The notes under the pieces were generated by a model. It saw nothing but the letters and a program-made list of their open reading frames with translations. It was not told the origin of the DNA and made no database searches. Below, piece by piece: positions 14,780 through 23,614 of a stretch of DNA of 33,636 nucleotides. The stretch covers positions 1 through 33,636 of the forward strand of contig JAGBNY010000082.1 of assembly GCA_017634175.1 (NCBI GenBank), written 5' to 3'. The stretch comes from Lachnospiraceae bacterium (GTDB taxonomy: Bacteria; Bacillota; Clostridia; Lachnospirales; Lachnospiraceae). Both the position numbers and the translations under genes were made by a program. Within the stretch, counting starts at the first letter, position 1. Each line of letters opens with the position of its first letter.

Positions 14780-16294
14780 ATGAGAGAAAGTGGAATCTTA
14801 TTCCCTATTTTTTCGCTTCCAGGAAAATATGGCATAGGCTGTTTCTCCAATGAAGCTTTTAAGTTCATCGATTTTCTTTATGCCTCCGGCCAAGGATATT
14901 GGCAAATCCTGCCCATTGGCCCCACCGGTTTCGGCAATTCCCCCTATCAGCCTTTTTCAGCATTTGCAGGAAATCCTTATTTCATCTCTTTGGAAAGCCT
15001 AATAGAAGATAAGCTTTTAGAGAGCAAAGAGTGCGATAGTGTGGACTTTGGAGATAATGAGACCAAGATTGACTACGGCAAGTTATACGAAGGACGGATT
15101 CCTCTTCTTAAGGCCGCCCACGAGCGTTTTTCGGCAAGGCTAAAGTCCGATACAAAATACGCTGAAGAAAACAAGGACTATGAGGCTTTCAAGGCAAAGC
15201 AGGCTTTCTGGCTCAAGGACTTTTGCCTGTTTATGGCAATCAAAGAAGCGAACGGAGGAAAATCCTGGCTGGACTGGCCTGACGAGCTCCGGCTCAGGGA
15301 CGAAAAAGCCTTGAAAAAAGCCGAGACAGAGCTTGAATCTGAGATAGATTTTTATTCATTCGAACAATATGAATTTGAGAAACAGTGGGAAAAGGTCAAG
15401 TCCTATGCGAAAGAAAAGAATGTCAAGATAATAGGAGATCTTCCATTCTACGTTTCTATGGACAGCGCTGATGCCTGGTCTCATCCAGAGGTATTTTGCA
15501 TGGACAGTGACCTTAGACCGACAAAGGTCGCAGGCTGCCCGCCAGACGCTTTCTCTCCCACCGGACAGCTTTGGGGAAATCCAATCTACGATTGGGACAG
15601 CCTTAAAAAGAAGGACTACGATTGGTGGGTAAAGCGCATAAGCAGAAATTATGAATTCTACGATTGCATAAGAATCGACCATTTCCATGGATTCTCAGAT
15701 TACTATGCGATTCCCTACAGAAGCGAGACCGCTCAGAATGGCGAACTGCTCAAAGGTCCCGGAATGGATCTTTTCAACGCCTTAAAGAAAGAACTGGGGG
15801 ATCTTAGGATGATCGCAGAAGATTTGGGCAATAATACCCCCGAGAATGAGAAGCTCCTATCGGACTCAGGTTTCCCAGGCATGAAGGTATTGCAATATGC
15901 ATTTACTAGCTGGGACAGCTATTACCTGAATCACAGGCATATACCCAACTCTGTGGTCTATACCGGAACACACGACAATACCCCAAGCCGTGCCTGGTTT
16001 GAAGACATCAATGAAGGCGAACGGAATTTTGTCTGCAAGTACATAAATACGACTGCGGATAATGCGGGCAAATTCGTATGGGATTTCATCAGAGAAGCCT
16101 ATAGGTCGGTCTCAAATCTCTGTATCATACCCTTGCAGGACTATCTTTGCTTTGGCAGGGAAGCCAGGATAAACTGCCCCGGTGCCTCCGATGATTGTTG
16201 GCAATGGCGGCTGCAGCCAAATTACCTGTCACGGGACTTAGAACGCAGCATAAGAGAACTTGCTGAGATTTATGGAAGGATACCCAAGGATTGA
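14780..16294 (+). CDS. malQ: 4-alpha-glucanotransferase (amylomaltase)
   Basis: A GH77 enzyme that transfers alpha-1,4-glucan segments between maltodextrins in the cytoplasm. The 504-residue product starts RESGILFPIFSLPGKYGIG. It contains YWQILPIGPTGFGNSPYQ, IRIDHFHGFSDYYAIPY, MIAEDLGNNTP and YTGTHDNTP, which carry the catalytic carboxylates and substrate residues of the family. The AGGAGAG ribosome site is strong. It is monocistronic and divergent from the MCP operon; no other maltose or glycogen genes are nearby, so it probably serves general glycogen or maltodextrin turnover. The following 53 bp contain only weak inverted repeats and no clear terminator. Confidence 0.96.
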   Translation: MRESGILFPIFSLPGKYGIGCFSNEAFKFIDFLYASGQGYWQILPIGPTGFGNSPYQPFSAFAGNPYFISLESLIEDKLLESKECDSVDFGDNETKIDYGKLYEGRIPLLKAAHERFSARLKSDTKYAEENKDYEAFKAKQAFWLKDFCLFMAIKEANGGKSWLDWPDELRLRDEKALKKAETELESEIDFYSFEQYEFEKQWEKVKSYAKEKNVKIIGDLPFYVSMDSADAWSHPEVFCMDSDLRPTKVAGCPPDAFSPTGQLWGNPIYDWDSLKKKDYDWWVKRISRNYEFYDCIRIDHFHGFSDYYAIPYRSETAQNGELLKGPGMDLFNALKKELGDLRMIAEDLGNNTPENEKLLSDSGFPGMKVLQYAFTSWDSYYLNHRHIPNSVVYTGTHDNTPSRAWFEDINEGERNFVCKYINTTADNAGKFVWDFIREAYRSVSNLCIIPLQDYLCFGREARINCPGASDDCWQWRLQPNYLSRDLERSIRELAEIYGRIPKD

Positions 16295-16347
16295 TTTTAA
16301 TCATATTTTGCGAGATGCGGTACAGGCGTCTTAATAGCCGCACTCAG

Positions 16348-17486
16348 TCAAGTCTTGCTTGACTCAACACTTATGCTGATTTTTTCATACAGCCTGGCGA
16401 CTATCTGCTCCCACCTAAAGTCATGCCAGGCTGAATCGGCAATTTCACAGGCCCTTGCCTCCCAATCAGCCTTGGAATTCATCAGCCTGACCAAAGCCCC
16501 AGACAAGGCCCTTACATCATCCACCGGGACGATAAAGCCGAATTTTCCATCATTATAGATGTCCCGTCCTGCGGGCACCCCATTTGTCGTAACCAAAAAA
16601 TCTCCATTAGAGGCAGCTTCAAGCAGCACTATCCCAAAGCTCTCGCTCCTCGATGGAAGACAAAAGATTTTTGCCTTGGCATAAATCTTATTCAATTTGT
16701 CCTTGTCCGAAATTGGACCCGTAAAAATGATCTGATTTGCAATATCCTTATGGCGCTTTAAAAAAATCGAAATATACGGTCTGAACGATTTATCAATCGG
16801 ACCCACAAGCACTAATTTCCACCTATTGCTGGAATGTGCGAGGGGACAGGCAGCGCCTGCGAAAGCCTCCAGAAGCTTTTCTGTTGCCTTGGGGTAAGTC
16901 CCGAGCTGTCCAACAGTTAGGATTATATTTTGCTTACCAAAGTGGCTCGGCTTTTCTCCCTTGCAATAAAACCCATTCGGAATATAGATTATCTTCTCGC
17001 CAAAACGCTTTTCCAACTGCTTATAGAGAACGGTCGTTTCAACCGAGGCTATGTCCGATAGATGAATCGTCATTCTTTTTATGAGACCTACCGGGCCTAT
17101 ACTAAAGAGCCGATTAAGACCCTTTATGTCCATGTCCGTTTTAAGATACCCGATTCCGCCCGGCGGCTTCCTCAACTTGTAGGTTAGGAGCCAGAAAAAA
17201 GATGAGAGATTTAAGTGATAGACATTCAGCACATCTATCTCCTTCGCATGATTCCAAATATACCTTATGCCGGACAGTAAATTCAATAACGAGCTATTAT
17301 GCTTCTTTATGAATTGGAGGCGAAGTCCCTTCACCTCATTTTTATATATGGATATTCCTCATCATTCCTGAAAGATACGACCCTTGATTCCACTCCATAG
17401 AGCTCATGCAGCATATATGGAATCATGCCAACATCTTTCAATAAATGTACATTTTCAAGTTTGGTGAATAAAGTGACAAATACCAT
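16348..17486 (-). pseudogene. Glycosyltransferase family 4, frameshifted near the N-terminus
   Basis: The downstream frame (GTG 17334 to 16348, 328 residues) has the GT4 donor-binding half, with IYIPNGFY, ILTVGQLGTYPKATEKLLEAF and the EX7E-type stretch RSESFGIVLLEAASNG. It lacks a normal N-terminus. In another frame, starting at ATG 17486, the missing part is present and reads [19 protein letters not shown], then IPYMLHELYGVESRVVSF, up to EEYPYIKMR and a stop at 17331-17333. One extra A in the A5 run at 17339-17343 would join the halves as PYIKNEVKGLRL, giving about 379 residues, normal for GT4. AGGA lies upstream of ATG 17486. It is either a null allele, a homopolymer sequencing error, or a -1 slippage site. 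Confidence 0.82.
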
Positions 17487-18381
17487 AATTATCCTGAATT
17501 ATTGCGATGCCGAAAGGACTTATTCCTTAGCAAAAAACATCGAGTCCTATCAATGCATCGATCATATAGTAATTGTAGACAACGCCTCTCCCGATGGTTC
17601 ATTTAAGAAGCTTCAGGAAATGCTGCTATTTAATGAGTCAAATGGCGCAGCAGACCTCGAAAAGGCAGATAAAAAGATAGCTATTATACAGAGTCCGGAG
17701 AATTGGGGATATGCTAAGGGCAATCACTATGGGATTTCCTACGCATATAGGCACTTTTCTCCAGACTTAATATTAATTGCGAATCCTGACGTTTCCTTCA
17801 GTGAAAAGACTGTGAGCGCTGTGAGTGACGCTCTGAGCAAAAATCCCGGCTTCGGCGTAATTGCCCCCCTCGTAAGAAGAGGCAGAAATGCCTGGAGGCT
17901 TCCTGGCTATATCGGCGTTTTAGAGAGCCTCTTCCTCTTTTGGTTCAATCTGGATAAGGCAATGATCAGGTGCGCCATTCTGCGTGATAAGAGGGCATTG
18001 ATCCCTATTGGAGTTGTCGAAGGTTCCTTCTTTGGGATTTCAATGAAAGCATATAAGGATATCCATGGCTTCGACAGAAGCACCTTCTTATACGGGGAAG
18101 AAATAATGCTGTCCTATAGACTGCACTCTAAAGGATATAAAATCGGGATACTGAAGGACTTTTATTACGACCATCTCCACTCTGCGTCCATAAAAAAGGA
18201 ATATGGATCCTCAAAAGCAAGGGCATTCACAAATATGGAGGCAAGCTTCCGAATTTTCCTTACAAAGTATCTACACGCCTCCAAGTTGAAAATGCGATTA
18301 TTCGACCTATGCTGTCGGCTAGCTTTCTTCGAGAGATTGGCCTATGACAAAGCTATGGGAATCCTGGTGCAGCTTAGGTAG
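17473..18381 (+). CDS. Glycosyltransferase family 2 (rhamnosyltransferase-like)
   Basis: A 302-residue GT-A fold enzyme, probably transferring a sugar in cell-surface polysaccharide assembly. It begins with the first strand TIIILNYCD and continues with [32 protein letters not shown], and a DXD-like site at ANPDVSF. The acceptor-side motif [19 protein letters not shown] follows. There are no clear membrane helices. GTG 17473 is chosen because the fold starts right after it; the frame is open to ATG 17425. Neither has a strong ribosome site. Its 5' end overlaps the divergent GT4 start by 14 bp, and its 3' end overlaps the convergent GT4 gene by 8 bp, so it is wedged between two opposing genes. 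Confidence 0.85.
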   Translation: MTNTIIILNYCDAERTYSLAKNIESYQCIDHIVIVDNASPDGSFKKLQEMLLFNESNGAADLEKADKKIAIIQSPENWGYAKGNHYGISYAYRHFSPDLILIANPDVSFSEKTVSAVSDALSKNPGFGVIAPLVRRGRNAWRLPGYIGVLESLFLFWFNLDKAMIRCAILRDKRALIPIGVVEGSFFGISMKAYKDIHGFDRSTFLYGEEIMLSYRLHSKGYKIGILKDFYYDHLHSASIKKEYGSSKARAFTNMEASFRIFLTKYLHASKLKMRLFDLCCRLAFFERLAYDKAMGILVQLR

Positions 18382-19540
18382 CGGCAGAATTCCCGAAGGC
18401 CAATTCCTCGATCGCGCTAACCATGTGCCCCCAACTGAATCGCTCGCTATCAGCAGCGATATTGGCCTTAAAATCCACCCCGCTTTTCATCAGCTCCTTT
18501 AACCGCATTATTCCATTTGCCAAGGATTCAGAGTCCGATGGTTCACACAAGACACCTGTTACCCCATCAACTACAGCTTCAGGAAGCCCTCCGACCTTGG
18601 TGGCGATCACAGGCTTTCCGAAGCCAAAAGCTATTTGGAGAATCCCGCTTTGAGTTGCGTCGGTATAGGGCAGGACCACCGCATCCGCTCTTTCAAAATA
18701 TGTTTGAACATCACTGTCCGGCATATAGCCATCGTGAATCTCTATCCTTCTATTCAGTCCCTTTTCTAGGATTTCAGCTTCATACTCTTCCCTGCTTCCA
18801 CCGAAATCGCCCGCAATTATCAATTCAAAGCTCTCTGGAAGGGCAGCTAAAGCTTTTATCAAAACATGCAGCCCTTTATAGGGACGCACGAAGCCGAAAA
18901 AGAGCAGAGTAAATGTCTCTTTGCTCTTCTCTGCTTGACCCGGCAATGATGAAGATTGAAAATCCTTTTCTCCTCCCTCATTAAACTTAAACGCCTCGTA
19001 AGTCGGGTGCATATTTATCTTGAACTCAGGGTTCTTCTTTATGGACTCTAATTCCTTGGCCTGCACCTTGGAATGTACAATGAAATAATCCCCAAATCTC
19101 AGAGTGAGCCTGGTCAGGAATCTATCCAAGGGAAAGCGCTCATGCGGAAAGACATTGTGACAGGTAAAAAGCAGCTTCGCGCTGCATCTTTTTTTTATAG
19201 AGCTGCAAAGGAGAATATAGCAAGGAGCAAAATAAGGATGCCACCATTCTATGATGACAAGGTCCGGCTTCTTAGATGCAATACTCTTACCTACGGCGCC
19301 GATATTGAATGGGTTTGCAGTATTAAGGATGAACTCCACATTCTCCACCTTGAAGGCATCATTCGCATAATCTCTCTGCTCCTTTTTGAAAAGAAGCCTT
19401 GGATATTGCATGCTGTATGAGACCATTCTTACATCCGCAAAGCTCTTTCTAAGCGCCCCGGTCAGGAGTCCGGTATAGTGGGAAATCCCTCCTTTGAATG
19501 GATAGACAGGCCCCACCACGACTATTTTCTCATTTCTCAT
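18374..19540 (-). CDS. Glycosyltransferase family 4
   Basis: A 388-residue retaining GT-B glycosyltransferase. The N-terminal acceptor domain starts [18 protein letters not shown], and the donor domain contains [39 protein letters not shown] and [30 protein letters not shown] sugar-nucleotide residues in order. The start ATG 19540 overlaps the previous gene by 11 bp. It is the last gene of the long minus-strand run beginning at 33169 and converges on a plus-strand GT2. The sugar and acceptor are unknown; the neighbours suggest a surface glycan or glycolipid. Confidence 0.92.
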   Translation of the reverse strand: MRNEKIVVVGPVYPFKGGISHYTGLLTGALRKSFADVRMVSYSMQYPRLLFKKEQRDYANDAFKVENVEFILNTANPFNIGAVGKSIASKKPDLVIIEWWHPYFAPCYILLCSSIKKRCSAKLLFTCHNVFPHERFPLDRFLTRLTLRFGDYFIVHSKVQAKELESIKKNPEFKINMHPTYEAFKFNEGGEKDFQSSSLPGQAEKSKETFTLLFFGFVRPYKGLHVLIKALAALPESFELIIAGDFGGSREEYEAEILEKGLNRRIEIHDGYMPDSDVQTYFERADAVVLPYTDATQSGILQIAFGFGKPVIATKVGGLPEAVVDGVTGVLCEPSDSESLANGIMRLKELMKSGVDFKANIAADSERFSWGHMVSAIEELAFGNSAAT

Positions 19541-20474
19541 CCGACTCCATCCGCCTCAGCCTGTATTGTATGTCCTCAAGTATTTTCCGATTCGCCGCAA
19601 TGATGTCCGCCTGAAGACCCATTATAAATGTCGAGAAACCCAGCATCATCAAGGTACTTGCAAAGACAAGGGATTGAATATGTCCATTTCCTTGACCCTT
19701 AAAAAAATATACCAAGAATCTTGCCCCAAGAATAATCCCGGCAATGAACGGAATCATTCCGAGCACCGTGAAGAAAGTAAGCGGCCTGTACATCATAAAG
19801 GCCCTTACTATGGTCAGCATTGACTTCTTTATGTAGCTCCCCATGCTGGAAAAGAGCCTTGACTTCCTAAGCTCAGGATTGGTGCGGATTGGCACGCTGG
19901 TTATCGCCATCCTGTTCCTGCCAGCCTGGACTATTGTTTCCAGGGTATAGGTATAATTATTTATCACGTTTATCCGCATAGCGGCATCACGCGAGAATGC
20001 CCTGAAGCCGCTGGGCGCATCGGGAATATCCGTGTCCGATGCTATTCTCACCACGAAGCTTCCCAGGTGCTGCAGCTTTTTTTTAAGCGGTGAAAAATCA
20101 TCCGTATCATCAATGGGACGCTCACCTATCACTATCTCCGCCTTTCCCTCCATTATAGGCTTGATAAGCTTTTCAATGTCCGCACCAACGTATTGATTAT
20201 CTGCGTCCGTATTTACTATTATGTCTGCTCCGCTTCGAAGGCTGGCATCCAGCCCAGCAATAAAGCCCTTTGCCAACCCTTTATTATTGGCAAAGCTCAC
20301 CACATGATGGACTCCCCACTCCTTCGCCACTTTGACTGTATCATCCGTGCTTCCATCGTTTATGATGAGATATTCAATTATATCGATGCCATCTATATGC
20401 TTGGGCAGGGCGTCTAATGCCACTCTCAAAGTAGCAGCCTCATTCAAGCAAGGGATTTGAATAATTAGCTTCAT
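19530..20474 (-). CDS. Glycosyltransferase family 2 with C-terminal membrane helices
   Basis: A 314-residue DPM1-like enzyme. The GT-A domain has [26 protein letters not shown], and the metal-binding NTDADNQY. Then come [12 protein letters not shown] and two C-terminal hydrophobic segments (about 233-260 and 267-290). This architecture is typical of enzymes that load a sugar on a polyprenyl phosphate at the membrane. The start overlaps the stop of the upstream GT2 as TAATG, so the two are translated as a pair. The donor sugar cannot be told from sequence. Confidence 0.92.
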   Translation of the reverse strand: MKLIIQIPCLNEAATLRVALDALPKHIDGIDIIEYLIINDGSTDDTVKVAKEWGVHHVVSFANNKGLAKGFIAGLDASLRSGADIIVNTDADNQYVGADIEKLIKPIMEGKAEIVIGERPIDDTDDFSPLKKKLQHLGSFVVRIASDTDIPDAPSGFRAFSRDAAMRINVINNYTYTLETIVQAGRNRMAITSVPIRTNPELRKSRLFSSMGSYIKKSMLTIVRAFMMYRPLTFFTVLGMIPFIAGIILGARFLVYFFKGQGNGHIQSLVFASTLMMLGFSTFIMGLQADIIAANRKILEDIQYRLRRMESDEK

Positions 20475-21403
20475 TATTCGGACTTTTCCTTATAGATATA
20501 AATTGGACGCTTTTTCGTCTCAAGATAGGTCTTTGCTAAATATATGCTTATCACGCCCAGAAAAGCTGTTTGCATAGCCCCAATGAATACGATGAGTGAG
20601 ACTATGAGCGGCAGAAAGCCCCAAAATGAATAGAATATGCAAGATACAATCAGCGCAATAAATGAAAGACCGCTCATTATTACCCCAATCCACAGTATCA
20701 ATTCTAAGGGCACCGTTGAAAATGCCAACACGCCTTCTATCGCATATCTAAAAAGACCCCAGAAAGACCACTTTGTCTCGCCAGCCGCTCTCTCAACATT
20801 TTCAAACTCCAGCCATTTGGTCTTGTATCCCACCCAGCCATAGATGCCCTTCGTGAATCTGCTGTACTCATGCATGGACAGTATTGAATCAGCCATCTCC
20901 CGCTTCATCATACGATAATCACGGGCCCCATCCATGACCTCAGTATCTGATATTTTTCGCATTATCTTATAAAATTGCCTGGCGAAAAATGATCTTATCG
21001 GAGGCTCGCCCTTGCGAGTGACCCTCCTCGTGGCACAGGAATCGTAATTCTCAACCGTCACAGCCCTGTACATATCCTTGAGCAGCTTTGGGGGATCTTG
21101 CATGTCAACATCCATGCAAACCACATAGTCTCCCCGTGCATTTTCAAAGCCCGCATAAATAGCTGATTCTTTACCGAAATTTCGAGAAAAGGAAATGTAT
21201 CTAACTCTATTATCCTTATCTCTTAAATTTTTGATTTCTTTCAATGTCCCATCTTTGGAGCCATCATCAATGAAAAGGATTTCAAAAGAAGCATCAGGAA
21301 AATCTTGTTCAGAATCACTTATCACCTTATGGATTTCTTTATAGAAAATTGGTATCGATTCCTCCTCATTTAGGCAGGGAACGATAATAGTTATAAGCTT
21401 CAT
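20474..21403 (-). CDS. Glycosyltransferase family 2, GtrB/ArnC-like
   Basis: A 309-residue protein resembling polyprenyl-phosphate glucosyl- or aminosugar-transferases. It has TIIVPCLNEEESIP, ILFIDDGSKDGTL, FSRNFGKESAIYAGFENA, CMDVDMQDPP as the DXD site, and GARDYRMMKREMADSIL. Two C-terminal hydrophobic helices lie at about 235-262 and 265-295. Its start overlaps the U32 peptidase stop by 4 bp (ATGA). It directly precedes another membrane GT2, so the pair may act on the same lipid carrier; this is inferred. Confidence 0.93.
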   Translation of the reverse strand: MKLITIIVPCLNEEESIPIFYKEIHKVISDSEQDFPDASFEILFIDDGSKDGTLKEIKNLRDKDNRVRYISFSRNFGKESAIYAGFENARGDYVVCMDVDMQDPPKLLKDMYRAVTVENYDSCATRRVTRKGEPPIRSFFARQFYKIMRKISDTEVMDGARDYRMMKREMADSILSMHEYSRFTKGIYGWVGYKTKWLEFENVERAAGETKWSFWGLFRYAIEGVLAFSTVPLELILWIGVIMSGLSFIALIVSCIFYSFWGFLPLIVSLIVFIGAMQTAFLGVISIYLAKTYLETKKRPIYIYKEKSE

Positions 21404-22650
21404 TCTGAACTAATCTTCCTCATTATATCGTGAGTTTGCGGCATATATTGCTTTCCAGCTTCATCTTCAAGCTTAACGCTCACAACCTGTTTTGCATGAG
21501 GGGCGCTTTCCACGCTTCGCCCCTCTTCATCCCAAATCCCCTTAATAGTGAGATTCACGTCAGCACGATTCTCGGCACTCATTACTTCGATTTTCTCGCC
21601 AACAGAAAACTTATTCTTTTGACGAACCAAGCCCAAACCCTCTTTTGAAGTTCCCTCAAAAATTCCTAAAAAAACATAAGGGCTGGAATAGGTACTTTCA
21701 TCATATATCTGGGCATCACTGCCAGGCCTTCCAAAGTAAAATCCTGTAGAGAACTTTCGCACCGTACATTTTCCAGTTTCAGAAAGATAATAAGGGATAT
21801 TCTTTCTATACTTATCTTCACTTTCTTTAAAATCATCAATCGCCCTGCGATAGGCCCTGGCAACCGTAGCTACATAGAGGGCATTCTTCATCCGACCCTC
21901 GACCTTGAAGCAATCAATCCCCGCTTCTATTAATTCGGGTATATGCTCAATCATATTCAGATCGGCGCTATTAAGTATGTATGTCCCTTTATCGTCCTCT
22001 TCAATCGGCAGAAATAAGCCCGGCCTTGTCTCTTCCTGAAGGCTGTACTTCCATCTGCAAGGATGGCTGCATTCTCCCTGATTCGCATCCCTTCCTGTCA
22101 GATAATTTGAAAGGAGGCATCTGCCCGAATAAGACATACACATTGATCCATGCACGAAGGCCTCTATTTCTAAGTCTTTTGGGACATGCTTACGAATTTC
22201 ACCTATCTCTAAGAGACTGAGTTCCCTGGCACAGACCACCCTTTTAGCGCCCAAAGCACGCCAAAAAAGGAAAGTCCCATAATTCGTATTATTTGCCTGG
22301 GTGCTTATGTGGATTGGTATATCATGACAGATTTCCTTGGCGATATTAAAGAGCCCCGGATCCGACACAAGTATCCCATCGGGCTTAATATCGAAAAGTT
22401 CTTCAAAATACTGATAAGAGGACTCCAAATCCCTATTATGCGCGAATATATTTGCCGCCACATAGACCTTTGCCCCCTTTCTATGGGCAAAATCAATCCC
22501 GCTTCTCATCTCCTCCGCTGAGAAATTTCTGGACTTTGCGCGAAGAGAGAAGGCGCTTCCACCTATGTACACAGAATCGGCCCCAAATGATACGGCACAC
22601 CTCAATTCTTCCGGACCCTTAGCGGGAAGAAGGAGCTCAGGATATCTCAA
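21400..22650 (-). CDS. U32 family peptidase-like protein, TrhP-type tRNA hydroxylation factor
   Basis: A 416-residue U32-family protein. The start PELLLPAKGPEELRCAV and the signature EAFVHGSMCMSYSGRC are characteristic. Further Cys in NQGECSHPCRW fit an Fe-S cluster, and FKVEGRMKNALYVATV is also a family motif. U32 members YrrN/YrrO (TrhP1/TrhP2) of Bacillus subtilis and TrhP of E. coli are needed for 5-hydroxyuridine at tRNA position 34, and the placement next to mltG matches that neighbourhood. Older annotations call them collagenase-like proteases. The start is TTG, overlapping the mltG-like stop (TTGA), with AAGGTGG upstream. trmR, often found between mltG and these genes, is missing. Confidence 0.9.
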   Translation of the reverse strand: MRYPELLLPAKGPEELRCAVSFGADSVYIGGSAFSLRAKSRNFSAEEMRSGIDFAHRKGAKVYVAANIFAHNRDLESSYQYFEELFDIKPDGILVSDPGLFNIAKEICHDIPIHISTQANNTNYGTFLFWRALGAKRVVCARELSLLEIGEIRKHVPKDLEIEAFVHGSMCMSYSGRCLLSNYLTGRDANQGECSHPCRWKYSLQEETRPGLFLPIEEDDKGTYILNSADLNMIEHIPELIEAGIDCFKVEGRMKNALYVATVARAYRRAIDDFKESEDKYRKNIPYYLSETGKCTVRKFSTGFYFGRPGSDAQIYDESTYSSPYVFLGIFEGTSKEGLGLVRQKNKFSVGEKIEVMSAENRADVNLTIKGIWDEEGRSVESAPHAKQVVSVKLEDEAGKQYMPQTHDIMRKISSE

Positions 22651-23264
22651 TAGCCACCACCTTCTTCCTCCCCGCCGGTTCCGGATTCTTCGCCAGTTCC
22701 AGCTTCCTCACCTGAGTATTCTTCACCTTCTGCAGGAACAGACTCATCCCCGCTATCTCCCATAATCTGGACAGCTTCATTTCCAGCATTTCCACCGCTT
22801 GACTCCACGACCTCTTCTGCAGCAGCTTCAGTCTTTGAATCTCCCTCTGACTCTGGGCTTGATTCAGAATTGCCTTCTTTTGCACTGTCAGCAGCAATTT
22901 CACCTTCTCCTGCCATTATCTTCATCATATCATCGGCAGTCATTGTCGTCTGGAAGGTATACTTTCCCGGCAAGAGTTTCCCATGATAGGCCGAAAGCCT
23001 CTCCTGGATATAAAAAAGCTTCTCATCCCTTATGAGGCCGCGGTTCTTCAAGATTTTTCCAATGTTGTAGGCGCTGCTTCCAGTAGGTATGTCCACTGTA
23101 ATGGACACCCCATTGGATTTGGATATTGGCGGCTCCGAAAAGACCCTGTATCCAAAATTATACGCCGCAACAGTCAATTTGAAGCACATGATTATGAGAA
23201 AAAGTGTCATGGCGAGCCTGGCCAATATGCCTACAAAGGATGTCAATATCGCATTTATCTTCAT
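22647..23264 (-). CDS. Short MltG/YceG-like membrane protein with acidic tail
   Basis: A 205-residue protein with one N-terminal membrane helix (about 15-35), then a segment like the LysM-like N-terminal part of endolytic transglycosylase MltG: VDIPTGSSAYNIGKILKNRG, LIRDEKLFYI, LLPGKYTF and MTADDMMKIMAGEG. It then runs into about 80 residues rich in Glu, Ser, Gly and Asp. Full MltG is about 340 residues with a catalytic YceG domain, which is absent here, so an enzyme activity is not supported. The start is ATG 23264, with GAGG seven bases upstream and the ylbF stop at TGATATG; an upstream TTG at 23276 is less likely. It sits in the usual mltG position. Confidence 0.82.
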   Translation of the reverse strand: MKINAILTSFVGILARLAMTLFLIIMCFKLTVAAYNFGYRVFSEPPISKSNGVSITVDIPTGSSAYNIGKILKNRGLIRDEKLFYIQERLSAYHGKLLPGKYTFQTTMTADDMMKIMAGEGEIAADSAKEGNSESSPESEGDSKTEAAAEEVVESSGGNAGNEAVQIMGDSGDESVPAEGEEYSGEEAGTGEESGTGGEEEGGGY

Positions 23265-23265
23265 A

Positions 23266-23601
23266 TCAAGCCTCAAATTCTAAGCCATCGATTAAAAAGT
23301 CTGTGATTTCCCTAATCAATCTGCAAAAATCAGCGTCCGCCCTGAGATAATCCCTTATAGGACCATATTCCAAAACTTCAGGCATCCGCTCTGCGAGCTC
23401 CATCTGACCCATGTATGGATCAGATTCAGCAGGATTGAGCTCGGCCAGCCGCAATAATTCCCGCCTGGCCTCTTCAGCCCTTAATTTTAGTTTTTCATCC
23501 GCCTTTACTATGCTTCTTGTACGTAAATATTCCCTGTATTCGGGAGAACATTTTATGTCATTCAATATTATGCGGATATCCTGCCTGATGTTGTCCCTCA
23601 T
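23266..23601 (-). CDS. YlbF/YmcA family protein
   Basis: A 111-residue, mostly helical, charged protein with the family pattern EYREYLRTRSIVKADEKLK, then ERMPEVLEYGPIRDYLRADADF and CRLIREITDFLIDGL. In Bacillus subtilis YlbF, YmcA and YaaT form the Y-complex, an Fe-S protein that directs RNase Y processing. Its position right after RNase J fits an RNA-turnover role. The start ATG 23601 has no close ribosome site; GGAGG in the end of the RNase J gene is about 20 bases away, so initiation is probably weak or coupled. Confidence 0.8.
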   Translation of the reverse strand: MRDNIRQDIRIILNDIKCSPEYREYLRTRSIVKADEKLKLRAEEARRELLRLAELNPAESDPYMGQMELAERMPEVLEYGPIRDYLRADADFCRLIREITDFLIDGLEFEA

Positions 23602-23614
23602 AAGAAATTAATTG

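Noticed and set aside
16346..16364. AGTCAAG/CTTGACT hairpin as bidirectional terminator between malQ and the GT4 gene
   Set aside because: It lies over the last codons of the GT4 gene and has no T tract on either side.
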